From the NCBI GenBank assembly GCA_023389575.1, contig JAEWEG010000013.1:30067-94066 (forward strand): 64,000 nucleotides of DNA, written 5' to 3'. Positions within the stretch are counted from its first letter, which is position 1. Every line of letters starts with the position of its first letter. The DNA comes from Chloroflexota bacterium. Its GTDB lineage: Bacteria; Chloroflexota; Chloroflexia; Thermomicrobiales; UBA6265. The translations under genes and the position numbers were made by a program. The notes below the pieces were generated by a model. That model searched no databases, was not told the DNA's origin, and was given only the letters and a program-made list of their open reading frames with translations. This document shows positions 1 to 8,520 of this stretch, piece by piece.

Positions 1-2273
1 GTTCGTGCGCTGATGAAGAGCGCCTCGCCAATCTCGCGGTCGGTCAGGCCCTCGGCGAGCAGGCGAAGGACCTGCAGTTCGCGTGGGGTAAGGCCCGCGG
101 TATTGCGATCCTGGGGGGTGCTGACCTCCGGAGGGGCAGACGCCAGGGCCGGGCCTTCGATCGCTTCGACGATCGTGTCCTCGATTGGCCGATTGCGTCC
201 GATCTCCCAGTTGGCCTCCAGCGTGGACGCTGACAGGGTGCTCCGCAGCCCTTCGATGGCCTGGTCATGCCGTGATCGTTGCCACATGTCGATGCCCGCG
301 CCGATGCCTTCGAGCAGCGCTTCGGTGGAGGCGTAAAGCCTCGCCGCATGCTCCGCGTCGCCCCGGAGCGAGGCGAGGTGGGCGAGCCCCGCGAGCGCAT
401 TGGCGAGGTACCGGACGTCGCCGTGGTCCCGGCACAGCTCCACGCTCTTCCGGTACGCATCGAACGCCCGATCGTACTCCCCGAGGTAGAGCACCACATC
501 ACCGAGGATGCGCAAGGTATCGCCGAGCGCCCATGCGTACGCGAGCGACCGTTGGCGGCGCACCGCCTCCTCCACCGGTTGGAGGGCCCGAGCCGCATCG
601 CCAGCGGCCAAGGTGACCTGGCCCACGTTGGCATACACCACGCTGATGGAGTGGCCATCATGTGGGACGCCCGAATCCGGCTGGAGCGCGAGCGCGAGCG
701 CTTCTTCCATCTCGGCAATGGCGCGTTCGTGGCTTCCCTCGTGCATGTGCGCCAGGGCCAGTTCCTGCAACGCGCTGACCACATTCGCCGTATCGCCATT
801 GATATTGGCCCCGGCCAGCGCCCTGGTCTGAAACTGGATCGCCGCGCTTAAGTCGTTCCGCAGGCGAGCATGCCACCCCGCCGACCACAGGGCCTTCAGT
901 CGTTCGGGCGAGGGGGGAACGGGATCTTCCGTGCCCAGAATGTGTTCCAGCCAGCGCTGTCCCTCCCGGTACATCCCGCGAGCGGCCCAGTACCTTGTCA
1001 TCGCCACGGCCAGCCGCAGCCCAAGCTCCGCTCGCCCGGACCATTGCAGCGCCGAAATCACGTTGTCGTAGTCGAGGTCGATCTGGTCCAGCACCCGTTC
1101 GTACGCAGGGCCCATGATCAGGTCCGAGGCCTGTTCCGCCTGCTGGATCACGTGGCGAGCGTGGGCGGTTCGCACCGCGTTCGCCTCGCCGCTGGCCTCG
1201 AGCCGGTCCTGGCCATACTCGCGAATTGACTGCAGCATCGTATAGCGAGGCTCGCCGCCAGCCAGATCATGCGCTTGGCGCACGAGGCTGTGTTCCAGCA
1301 GCGACTGGATGACATCGAGCATCGTCAGTGGAGGAGGGATACGGAACGGGGTTTCCGTGCCCGCTTCTTCATGGCCAGGTTCCGGGTGCGCCAGATTGTG
1401 GCAGACCGCTTCGGCCGAATTGAGTTCGAAGCTGCCAGCGAAGACCGATAACCGGGCGAACAGCACCTGTTCGGCTGGCCCGAGCAACTGATAGCTCCAG
1501 TCGATCGTGTCCCGCATCGTGCGCAGCCGCACGGGCTGGTCGCGCGGTCCGCCCGTGAGGAGCGGAAGGATCGGTTCGAGCCGGGCCAGCATCGCAGAGG
1601 GCGTGAGCGCGGAAATTCGCGCTGCCGCGAGTTCGACGGCCAGGGGCAGGCCATCGAGCCGCTGGCAAATCTCCGCGACCACGGTGGCGTTCGCGGCCGT
1701 GAGCGTGAATGCCGGGCTGGCGGCCCGGCTCCGGGAGACGAACAACTGGACCGCCTCCGCCGTTGGTAGCGGCTCGATCACCACGTTGTGTTCGCCGGAA
1801 AGGTGAAGCATCACCCTGCTGGTGGCGAGGATGGTCAGCCTCGGACAACGGGTCAGCAGGGCCGCGAACGCATGCGCACCCTCGACCACCTGCTCGAGGT
1901 TGTCCAGCACCAACAGGTAGGGATGGAACCGCAGGTGGGCGGCGAGGAACTCCTCGGCGGGAAGCAAGCTGGTATCACCGTGCGGAAACGCCCGGGCAAT
2001 GGTGGGAAGCAGCAGGTCGGGATCGCGCACCGCGTCGAGCGCGATGAATCGCACCCGCGCGTTGAATTCCGGCGCCAGGAGGTTGGCCACCTGCAGCGCC
2101 AGGCGCGTCTTGCCCACGCCGCCGGGACCGGTGAGGGTCACCAACGGAATGTCTTCCCGCCGCACGAGTTCCATTATGAGTTCCACCTCCCGGTGGCGGC
2201 CGATCAGGGCGGTCCGCGGTATCGGCAGGGGCGCGGGCGGTTCCGTGTCACTCCCCGGGACGGGAAGTGGCAT
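1..2273 (-). CDS. LuxR-family regulator with N-terminal NB-ARC-type ATPase (3' end outside window)
   Basis: Large signal-transducing transcription regulator. Reading the minus strand from an ATG at 2273 gives one open frame to the window edge, about 757 codons. A P-loop GPGGVGKT lies at residues 49-56, followed by a Walker B-like LLVLDN near 130 and a TSR sensor stretch. A long helical TPR-like middle follows, and the frame ends in a LuxR helix-turn-helix (LTPRELQVLRLLAEGLTD). Proteins of this layout bind ATP and an inducer before activating promoters. The gene is divergent from the sulfatase, so it may control it; that is inference. No good ribosome site precedes the ATG, so the start could lie further upstream. 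The stop codon is outside the window. Confidence 0.9.
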   Translation of the reverse strand, partial: MPLPVPGSDTEPPAPLPIPRTALIGRHREVELIMELVRREDIPLVTLTGPGGVGKTRLALQVANLLAPEFNARVRFIALDAVRDPDLLLPTIARAFPHGDTSLLPAEEFLAAHLRFHPYLLVLDNLEQVVEGAHAFAALLTRCPRLTILATSRVMLHLSGEHNVVIEPLPTAEAVQLFVSRSRAASPAFTLTAANATVVAEICQRLDGLPLAVELAAARISALTPSAMLARLEPILPLLTGGPRDQPVRLRTMRDTIDWSYQLLGPAEQVLFARLSVFAGSFELNSAEAVCHNLAHPEPGHEEAGTETPFRIPPPLTMLDVIQSLLEHSLVRQAHDLAGGEPRYTMLQSIREYGQDRLEASGEANAVRTAHARHVIQQAEQASDLIMGPAYERVLDQIDLDYDNVISALQWSGRAELGLRLAVAMTRYWAARGMYREGQRWLEHILGTEDPVPPSPERLKALWSAGWHARLRNDLSAAIQFQTRALAGANINGDTANVVSALQELALAHMHEGSHERAIAEMEEALALALQPDSGVPHDGHSISVVYANVGQVTLAAGDAARALQPVEEAVRRQRSLAYAWALGDTLRILGDVVLYLGEYDRAFDAYRKSVELCRDHGDVRYLANALAGLAHLASLRGDAEHAARLYASTEALLEGIGAGIDMWQRSRHDQAIEGLRSTLSASTLEANWEIGRNRPIEDTIVEAIEGPALASAPPEVSTPQDRNTAGLTPRELQVLRLLAEGLTDREIGEALFISAR

Positions 2274-2851
2274 GAGCCTGTGCTGGAGATGATCGAGATG
2301 TGCGTCAGGCTCCAATGGGCAGACTCGATTCCAGTGGGGACGAGAAGGAGCCGCTGCCCCACCCGAACCGACGAGGGGAAGAGCGTACGGCGGCGTACGA
2401 GCCAGGGGAGGAAGCGGGGACCCGGACGACGGCCCACCCGTCGCGGAACGGCGGGCATTGGGATACCTGCTTCAACAATACTCCCCAGCGGTCCCGAGTC
2501 AACCGGTCGCGGGACACGGCGGTTGGGTCCGCCGAACAATTGCCCTGGACCGCCGGTTGTCACTCCGTCATCGCCGGAACGGCCCTGGGCGGGTGCTCAT
2601 TGGCACGGGATTCGGCGTTTCACCCGCCTTCTCACCCCTTTACAGTCATGCGTGCATGTTTTGTTCGTGATTCGATATTGACCCGGCTGTCGTATTGACG
2701 TTTAGTAGAACGCGAGACACGGTCGATGATGCTGGAGATCGGTGGGGTGCGGCGCATCGCGCTCGCGCCGGTCGCTGGCCAGAAGCAAGGGGACCCAACG
2801 GCGCTCGAAGAGCGTTCGCTCGGGTTTCCCATTGCCAAGGAAGGACGGCGC
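2274..2851. other. Divergent intergenic region between regulator and sulfatase
   Basis: About 580 bases without a convincing gene. It should carry the promoters of both divergent genes. The last part, from about 2640, is more AT-rich and holds the candidate sulfatase promoter. An in-frame ATG extension of the sulfatase to 2726 exists but lacks a ribosome site and shows no domain. Confidence 0.5.
2678..2706 (+). promoter_or_regulatory. Candidate sigma-70-type promoter for sulfatase
   Basis: TTGACC at 2678-2683 and TTTAGT at 2701-2706 are separated by 17 bases in the AT-rich patch upstream of the sulfatase. The -35 matches consensus at 5 of 6 bases and the -10 at 4 of 6. A transcript from here would have a leader of about 140 bases. 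Confidence 0.4.
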
Positions 2852-4576
2852 ATGACGCGCGAAGACAGTTCGACAATATTCCAGGACGACACCCTGGATG
2901 GGACCACCATGCTCGACCACGGCTCCGCCTCCCGGCGAACCCTGGTGAAGGCGGCCATCGCTGGCGCGGCCGCCGGCCTGGTCGCGGATGCCGCCACCGC
3001 CCAGGACGCGTCGACGCCGTCCGCCGATGACGACCAGGTGATTTCACCCGAGGGCGGCAACGGCGGGAAGCCGAACATCGTCGTGATCTTTTCCGACGAC
3101 ATTGGCTACTGGAACCTCAGCGCCTACAACCTTGGCATGATGGGCGTGCGCACGCCGAACATCGACCGCATCGGCCATGAGGGCGTCATCTTCACCGACG
3201 CCTATGGCGAGCAGTCCTGCACCGCCGGGCGCGGCGCCTTCATCACGGGCCAGAGCCCGTTCCGCACCGGCCTGCTGCGGGTTGGCCTGCCCGGTGAGGA
3301 CATGGGGATGTCGGCCGACGATCCCACGCTGGCCGAGATGCTCAAGCCGCAGGGCTACGCCACCGCCCAGTTTGGCAAGAACCACCTCGGTGACCTCAAC
3401 AAGCACCTCCCGACCGTGCACGGGTTCGACGAGTTCTACGGCAACCTGTACCACCTCAACGCCTCCGAGGAACCGGAAAACGAGGACTGGCCGGACGACC
3501 CCGAGTTCAACCAGAAATACGCTCCGCGTGGGGTGATTCACAGCTTCGCGTCGGACGTGGATGACCCGACCGAGGATCCCCGCTTCGGGCCGGTTGGCAA
3601 GCAGGTGATCGAGGATACCGGCCCGCTGGACACCAAGCGGATGGAAACGGTGGACGAGGAGTACCTGAGCCGCGCGCTGGGTTTCATCGACCAGGCCACC
3701 GAGGCGGAGCAGCCGTTCTTCCTCTGGTTCAACCCCAGCCGGATGCACGTGTTCACCCACCTGAAGCCGGAGTCGCAGGGCGTCACCGGGCTCGGCATCA
3801 CCGCCGACGCGCTGGCGGAGCACGACGGGCATGTTGGCCAGGTGCTGCAAAAGCTCGACGACCTTGGCATCGCCGACAACACCATCGTGGTCTACGCCGC
3901 CGATAATGGCGCCCAGATCTTCTCCTGGCCGGACGGCAACATGACCCCGTTCAAGGGCGAGAAGAACAGCAACTGGGAGGGCGCCTACCGGATTCCGATG
4001 CTGGCCCGCTGGCCAAGCCAGATCGAGGCCGGCAGCATCTCCAACGGTGTCTTCTCGCTGCAGGACTGGTTCCCCACCCTGATGTCCGCCGTTGGCGTGC
4101 CCCAAATCAAGGAACAGCTCATGGGCGGCCTCGAGGCGGGCGACAAGACGTTCAACGTCTACATCGATGGCTACGACCAGCTCGAGCACCTGACCGCCGG
4201 GGCGCCCTCGGCCCGCACGGAGTTCTTCTACTTCAGCGACGACGGGGACCTGGTTGGCCTTCGGCAGGACCGCTGGAAGTACATCCTCATGGAGCAGCAT
4301 GGCTCGGGGATGGACGTGTGGTTCGAGCCGCTCGACGAGTTGCGCACGCCCCGGCTGGTGGACCTCCGCGGCGACCCCTTCGAGCGCGCGCTGGAGGAGG
4401 CCGAGTCCTACAACATCTGGCTCCTGGAACGGGTGTTCCTGCTCTCGCCAGCCCGGGAGTACATCCAGGAGTTTGTCCGGACCTTCGTCGCCTTCCCGCC
4501 CAGGCAGGCGCAGGACAGGATCGACCGGATCATGGCGCTGATCGAGCAGCTGAAGTCGATCAGGACAGGCGGCTGA
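2852..4576 (+). CDS. Exported type I sulfatase (formylglycine-dependent)
   Basis: Hydrolyses sulfate esters; substrate unknown. The ATG at 2852 follows AAGGAAGGA with good spacing and gives 574 residues, normal for arylsulfatases. A twin-arginine-like signal (SASRRTLVKAA, residues 25-35, then a hydrophobic stretch ending ATAQDAS) predicts Tat export. The catalytic signature C123-T-A-G-R127 fits the CxAxR motif whose Cys becomes formylglycine. SDD at 81-83 supplies metal-binding aspartates, with GKNHLGD and AADNGAQ further on. Maturation needs a formylglycine-generating enzyme, which is not in this window. It stands alone, divergent from the LuxR-type regulator, with a hairpin terminator after it. 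Confidence 0.92.
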   Translation: MTREDSSTIFQDDTLDGTTMLDHGSASRRTLVKAAIAGAAAGLVADAATAQDASTPSADDDQVISPEGGNGGKPNIVVIFSDDIGYWNLSAYNLGMMGVRTPNIDRIGHEGVIFTDAYGEQSCTAGRGAFITGQSPFRTGLLRVGLPGEDMGMSADDPTLAEMLKPQGYATAQFGKNHLGDLNKHLPTVHGFDEFYGNLYHLNASEEPENEDWPDDPEFNQKYAPRGVIHSFASDVDDPTEDPRFGPVGKQVIEDTGPLDTKRMETVDEEYLSRALGFIDQATEAEQPFFLWFNPSRMHVFTHLKPESQGVTGLGITADALAEHDGHVGQVLQKLDDLGIADNTIVVYAADNGAQIFSWPDGNMTPFKGEKNSNWEGAYRIPMLARWPSQIEAGSISNGVFSLQDWFPTLMSAVGVPQIKEQLMGGLEAGDKTFNVYIDGYDQLEHLTAGAPSARTEFFYFSDDGDLVGLRQDRWKYILMEQHGSGMDVWFEPLDELRTPRLVDLRGDPFERALEEAESYNIWLLERVFLLSPAREYIQEFVRTFVAFPPRQAQDRIDRIMALIEQLKSIRTGG

Positions 4577-4610
4577 TCCCCAACGCGAAGTCGGAATCGC
4601 CAAGCGCACC

Positions 4611-4640
4611 CAGGGGCCACCTCAACCGAGGTGGCCCCTG
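4611..4640 (+). terminator. Hairpin terminator after sulfatase
   Basis: A perfect 13-bp inverted repeat (CAGGGGCCACCTC paired with GAGGTGGCCCCTG) with a 4-base loop lies 34 bases after the sulfatase stop. A moderately T-rich stretch, GTCGTTTGTGTT, follows. Confidence 0.75.
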
Positions 4641-4702
4641 GTCGTTTGTGTTGCGAGCAATCAAGCATTTGTGATTACGAAAGGCGCATTGAGACGACCG
4701 GG

Positions 4703-5067
4703 TTAGAGCGCAGGATGCGATGAGGATGGATCGTGGATCATCTGCTCAACAGTGACCGCGAACTTCGGCAGTTCCGTGGTGAGAATCTGCCAGATTAATT
4801 CGTATTCAATGCCTTCGTACCCATGAGAGATCACATTCCGAAGGCCGATGAGTTTGTGCCAGGAATCCGGAGCCGTCTCGCTGAACCACGTCTCATCCAG
4901 GCGACGGATGCACACCAGATTCTCTCCAATCTCCTGCAGTCGCATGAGGATGGCATCCTGAACCAGAGGGGTGCCAGGAAGGACGACTTGTCCGGAGGAC
5001 GGTACTCGTCGATGCGCGCCAGCGCCCGCTGAATCAGCCTGAGATGGGGTTCGATGGATTTCTTCAC
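4703..5067 (-). pseudogene. hepT: HepT-like HEPN toxin, broken by a frameshift
   Basis: HEPN-domain partner of the MNT protein encoded just upstream; HepT proteins are RNA-acting toxins of HEPN/MNT systems. The N-terminal half starts at GTG 5067 (KKSIEPHLRLIQRALARIDEY) and is open in one frame. The C-terminal half (LVQDAILMRLQEIGENL, then RNVISHGYEGI, the Rx4-6H-type HEPN motif) is in another frame. The frames meet near 4966-4976, where a family-like FLADPLVQD would be restored by one added base. The start overlaps the mntA stop (GTGA). Either the toxin is inactivated or this is an assembly error. Together the two frames cover a normal length of about 120 residues. Confidence 0.8.
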
Positions 5068-5486
5068 AGCGGCAATGGGACTAGCGTCGGCTCAATGTAA
5101 GGGACGAAGACGGGGTCGATGGTCGTGATCAGGTCCACTCTGCGGCCGCAGAGGTGAGACAGCGCATTGGCGACATCCATCCGCTGGAACAAGGTGATGG
5201 GTGGATCGAATGTCACCAGCAGATCGAGGTCGCTGTCGGGACGCGCCTCACCTCGGGCCACGCTTCCAAACAGGAAGGCCTTCGTAATCCCATGCGCGCG
5301 AAGCTCGGCCAGGAACCTGGGCGTGATCTCTGTGGGAAGTGTTTGAGACTGGCTTCGCGTGGTTATGATCGATACCTCCGAATGGCCGACAGGGCATTGA
5401 GCGCGCGTGCGGGCGCCTCCTCCATGACGGCCGGGCAGAATTTGAGCGATGATTCGCTTGACTGGGTGTTTCCCCTGGAACCGCAT
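5064..5486 (-). CDS. mntA: MntA-like minimal nucleotidyltransferase antitoxin
   Basis: Cognate antitoxin of HepT; known family members AMPylate HepT. The nucleotidyltransferase core is clear: GSVARGE at 74-80 and DSDLDLL at 84-90, giving the DxD metal-binding pair D84/D86. The 140-residue frame is longer than usual; about 45 N-terminal residues look unlike the family, so the true start is probably later, near PTEITPRFLAELRAHG, but no good ATG was found there. It overlaps hepT by four bases, consistent with translational coupling. The region has lower GC than its surroundings, which suggests horizontal acquisition. Confidence 0.82.
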   Translation of the reverse strand: MRFQGKHPVKRIIAQILPGRHGGGARTRAQCPVGHSEVSIITTRSQSQTLPTEITPRFLAELRAHGITKAFLFGSVARGEARPDSDLDLLVTFDPPITLFQRMDVANALSHLCGRRVDLITTIDPVFVPYIEPTLVPLPL

Positions 5487-5503
5487 ACGAATTGTCGAGG
5501 CTC

Positions 5504-6124
5504 ATGGCAGACGCTGATTCCACCCCATCTCCGGGTTCGCTTCAATTGGCCCACCAACGGGCAACAATTGAAGAGACCCGCCTTCATTCCATAATCACAC
5601 ATGAGGAGGCGGTGCTCATCAATGGGGTAACCGGGGATGTCATCTGGCGGAAGCGTGGCCAGGCTTCATCGATTGAATTCAACGATGACGAGATCGCACA
5701 AATGCGAGGGCATGTGTTGACGCATAACCATCCACGGGGATGGCGCTATTCGGCTGATGACCCGCGACGAAGCGGGAGTTCATTTTCCAGTACGGACGTA
5801 GCGATGGTGGTGGCGGGCCAGTTGGCGGAGATGAGAGCGGTAAGTCCGAGGTATCTGTATCGTATTCAACCACCCGCCCATACTGATGGAAGCTTCCAGG
5901 CACAATACTTCCGAAACTACATCGCCTCCATGTCCTATCCAGAGGTGCATTTTCAGGTCCTGTTATATGCGGATGTCGTTCGGGACCGTCTGCGAAACCG
6001 GGTGAGTTCCCCGGAAGATCCGCTTACGCAGGCGGAGTCTGAGTCAATTCTCTGGCATGAGGTGGTGACGATGGTGGTCGCCAGCTGGGGTGTAAACTAC
6101 GAGCGAAAGGAGTGGATTTCATGA
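5504..6124 (+). CDS. JAMM/JAB-like metalloprotease-fold protein
   Basis: A 206-residue protein with no firm family. Residues 74-77 read HNHP and 95-98 read SSTD, spaced like the HxH...SxxD zinc site of JAMM/MPN proteins; an upstream EEAVLING could supply the acidic residue. This HNHP...FSxxDV pattern also occurs in RadC-like proteins and, from memory, in C-terminal domains of phage head-associated proteins. The ATG at 5504 is preferred to an in-frame TTG at 5492. The stop overlaps the next ATG (ATGA), so the two genes form a coupled pair. It is divergent from mntA in the low-GC islet. A defence or phage-derived role is inference. Confidence 0.6.
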   Translation: MADADSTPSPGSLQLAHQRATIEETRLHSIITHEEAVLINGVTGDVIWRKRGQASSIEFNDDEIAQMRGHVLTHNHPRGWRYSADDPRRSGSSFSSTDVAMVVAGQLAEMRAVSPRYLYRIQPPAHTDGSFQAQYFRNYIASMSYPEVHFQVLLYADVVRDRLRNRVSSPEDPLTQAESESILWHEVVTMVVASWGVNYERKEWIS

Positions 6125-6336
6125 TTACCGATCCCCCTTCGGCCAAAGGACTTGATTTAGGCCCTGAAAGCGACCCGGAATGGTTCATGGCACAGGCCTC
6201 GCCACCCCCCGACCAGATAGATCCAGCGGTTACCAAGGATCCAATCCTGCGAGCCCTGTTGATTGAGCGTCGTCGCGCGGCGGGTCTTTCCGACTACCCT
6301 ACTGGCAACGATCGGCGTCGATCGGCGGCCGACTGA
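6121..6336 (+). CDS. Small protein coupled to the JAMM-like gene
   Basis: A 71-residue acidic protein, unrecognised. AAAGGAG sits 8 bases before the ATG at 6121, and the ATGA overlap with the upstream gene indicates translational coupling. The first half is rich in Pro/Asp/Glu (ESDPEWFMAQASPPPDQ); the second half has a basic helix-like stretch (RALLIERRRAAGL). No membrane segment or cysteine is present. It could be a partner or regulator of the JAMM-like protein. Confidence 0.55.
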   Translation: MITDPPSAKGLDLGPESDPEWFMAQASPPPDQIDPAVTKDPILRALLIERRRAAGLSDYPTGNDRRRSAAD

Positions 6337-6388
6337 CTCATGTCCCCATCCACAAGTTCCGAATCTTGTGCCCGCCTGGCTTCCCGGT

Positions 6389-7681
6389 CTAATCGGCGCC
6401 GGCGGGGGAGACGGAGACGACCTCGGGGCGTTCGCGGCGGGAGCCGCGGTTGATGGCCAACGCCATGCCGGCGGCGACCAGGCTGAGGTAGCCCGCGCCG
6501 GTGAAGGCCAGCACGTAGTCGCCCTGCGTTGTCCGCAGCCAGCCGGCCGCGTAGGCCGCCGAGGCCGCGCCAAGCTGGTGGGCCGCGAAGATCCAGCCGT
6601 AGACCAGGGCGGATTGCGCCACCCCGAACGACCGCGTCGCGAGCGCGATGGTGGGCGGCACCGTCGCCACCCAGTCCAGCCCGTAGAACACGATGAAGGC
6701 GATGATGGCGAAGCGCGGCAGGTCGAAGGCGAACGGCAGCAGGATCAGCGAGAGTCCGCGCAGGCCGTAGTAGGCAAACAGCAGGCGGCGCGGGTCGAAC
6801 CGGTCGGTCAGCCAGCCGGAGGCGGTGGTGCCGACGATGTCGAAGATGCCGATCAGGGCCAGCATGTTCGCGGCGGCGATCTCGGTCATTCCATGGTCGA
6901 TGCCGGCCGGGATGAAGTGGGTGCCGATCAGGCCGTTGGTGGTCGCCCCGCAGATGAAGAAACTGCCGGCCAGCAGCCAGAACGCGCTCGATCCCACCGC
7001 CAGCTTCAGGCTGCCGAAGGCCATCGCGATGGGGTTGCGCCGTTCGGGCGGCGGGGGCTCCTCGCCGGTGGCGCCGTAGCGTAGCAGCCCCACGTCCTCC
7101 GGCCGGTTGCGGGCGAACACGAGAACCAGCGGGATCACCAGCACGGTCGCCACCGCGATCGCGATCGACACCGCCTGCCAGCCGTGGCGCGAGGCCAGCC
7201 AGGCCAGCACCGGCAGGAACACGAGTTGCCCGGTGGCGCTGGCGGCGGTCAGCACGCCGATCACCAGCCCACGCCGGGCCATGAACCACCGGTTGGCCAC
7301 GGTCGCCGCCAGCACGGTGGCCATCGAGCCGGTGCCGAGGCCGACCGCCACGCCCCACAGCAGGTAGAGCTGCCAGGGAGCGGTCATGAAGATGGTGAGG
7401 AAGGCGCCGATCGATATCGTCACCAGTGCGCCGGTCAGCACCTTGCGGATGCCGAACCGGTCCATCATCGCGGCCGCGAACGGCCCCATGAACCCGAACA
7501 GGATCAGGTTGATCGACACCGCCAGCGAGATCGTCGCCCGGCTCCAGCCAAACGCCTCCTGCAGGGGCACGATCAGCACGCCCGGGGCGGACCGGAACCC
7601 CGACGCCCCGATCAGCACCACGAAGGTCATGGCCGCCATGATCCAGGCGTAATGGATCCGGTTGTGGACCCTAGCCGGCAT
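6389..7681 (-). CDS. MFS transporter, monocarboxylate/oxalate-formate antiporter type
   Basis: A 430-residue inner-membrane transporter with about 12 hydrophobic segments. The first helix region (IHYAWIMAAMTFVVLIGASGFRSA), the loop DRFGIRKVL between helices 2 and 3, and the matching DRFDPRRLL in the second half are typical of MFS carriers. The order of features resembles the MCT/OFA group that moves organic anions. It starts inside the 3' end of the marR-like gene (11-base overlap), so the two form one operon and the regulator probably controls this exporter or importer. The substrate cannot be told. Confidence 0.88.
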   Translation of the reverse strand: MPARVHNRIHYAWIMAAMTFVVLIGASGFRSAPGVLIVPLQEAFGWSRATISLAVSINLILFGFMGPFAAAMMDRFGIRKVLTGALVTISIGAFLTIFMTAPWQLYLLWGVAVGLGTGSMATVLAATVANRWFMARRGLVIGVLTAASATGQLVFLPVLAWLASRHGWQAVSIAIAVATVLVIPLVLVFARNRPEDVGLLRYGATGEEPPPPERRNPIAMAFGSLKLAVGSSAFWLLAGSFFICGATTNGLIGTHFIPAGIDHGMTEIAAANMLALIGIFDIVGTTASGWLTDRFDPRRLLFAYYGLRGLSLILLPFAFDLPRFAIIAFIVFYGLDWVATVPPTIALATRSFGVAQSALVYGWIFAAHQLGAASAAYAAGWLRTTQGDYVLAFTGAGYLSLVAAGMALAINRGSRRERPEVVSVSPAGAD

Positions 7682-8108
7682 GGGACACCACCTCCGCGAG
7701 TTCGCGCATCAGGCGCGCCAGCCGTTCGCCCCCCACCATGCGCTCGATATCATCCTGCGCCGCGCGCCAGAGCGGGCGGGCCGCCTCCAGCCGCTCCCGA
7801 CCGCGGGGTGTCAGCGCGATAAGGCGAGTCCGTCTGTCCTCGCCCGCCGAAAGCTCCACCAGGCCATCGCGCCGCAGTGGGGCCAGCGCCCGCGAGAGGG
7901 TGGTTCGGTCCATCACCTGGGCCCTGGCCAGGTCACTGACGGTGAGCGGGCCGGGCGCCCGGGAGATCAGCGAGAGGAGGGAATACTGGCTGACCCCGAG
8001 CCCCACCGGCCGGAGCATCTCGTCGTAGACGCGGCTGATGGCGCGGTCGGCGCGTTTGATAGCGGTGCAGGCGCAGTGGGTTTCGGGCCAGGGGCGTTCG
8101 GCGCTCAT
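7671..8108 (-). CDS. MarR-family transcriptional regulator
   Basis: A 145-residue winged-helix repressor. The core reads LSLISRAPGPLTVSDLARAQVMDRTTLSRALAPLRRDGLVE, followed by the basic wing GEDRRTRLIALTPRGRE, which is classic MarR. The N-terminus carries HCAC, two cysteines that could sense oxidants or metals; that is inference. ATG 8108 (MSAERPW) is chosen over in-frame starts up to 8162 because it gives the usual length. It is followed by the overlapping MFS gene and is divergent from the Rieske operon. It is a good candidate regulator for both sides. Confidence 0.88.
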   Translation of the reverse strand: MSAERPWPETHCACTAIKRADRAISRVYDEMLRPVGLGVSQYSLLSLISRAPGPLTVSDLARAQVMDRTTLSRALAPLRRDGLVELSAGEDRRTRLIALTPRGRERLEAARPLWRAAQDDIERMVGGERLARLMRELAEVVSHAG

Positions 8109-8149
8109 CGTTGTCGGTCCCGTTTGTTTCACGGTCATTCCACGGAATG

Positions 8150-8163
8150 CGTGTATATGCACG
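8150..8163. promoter_or_regulatory. Candidate MarR operator
   Basis: CGTGTATATGCACG is an imperfect inverted repeat with perfect CGTG/CACG arms around an AT core. It lies about 45 bases upstream of the marR-like ATG in the divergent promoter region. Autoregulation by binding such a dyad is usual for MarR proteins. There is no second copy to support it. Confidence 0.3.
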
Positions 8164-8520
8164 TATCAGTATGGGAGCGGGGTTTCTTGCAGTCAACACC
8201 CGATCGGGTGGAAATCGTATACAAAACCATTGACATCGTGTGCTGGAGTGGTAGCATTCCCGGATTGACAGACGATAACAGGACGCGGGAACGGTAGCTC
8301 GATCCCGCGTTTTCGTGCGACATACACCGGAACGCGACGAGCAAGGGGTGGGGCGACAGGGGATTTCGGAATCGAATCAGGGCGGAGAATCGCCGGAACG
8401 GCAAGGGTTTCCGGTATTTGACCACTATCGCACCGGGACCATCCGGTTGCCCGAACGCGGGAACCAACCGGTACACGTCGATCAAGCGGTACCACACACG
8501 GCCATTGGGACAATCGCAAA
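8164..8520. other. Divergent intergenic region marR / Rieske operon
   Basis: About 350 bases without a convincing gene. It holds the candidate promoter at 8230-8257 reading toward the Rieske gene and a GTATAC-containing AT-rich patch that may serve the marR-like gene. The remaining leader of over 250 bases shows no riboswitch I can recognise. Confidence 0.45.
8230..8257 (+). promoter_or_regulatory. Candidate promoter of the Rieske-amidohydrolase operon
   Basis: A consensus TTGACA (8230-8235) is followed after 16 bases by TAGCAT (8252-8257). It points toward the Rieske gene, about 260 bases upstream of its ATG. A second TTGACA at 8275-8280 lacks a clear partner. Confidence 0.45.

Noticed and set aside
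1788..2681. Plus-strand frame opposite the LuxR-type regulator
   Set aside because: The minus strand has P-loop, TPR-like and HTH regions in one frame; the plus frame is Arg/Gly-rich noise.
3044..4609. 521-codon minus-strand frame opposite the sulfatase
   Set aside because: Antisense of a gene with an unmistakable CTAGR active site.
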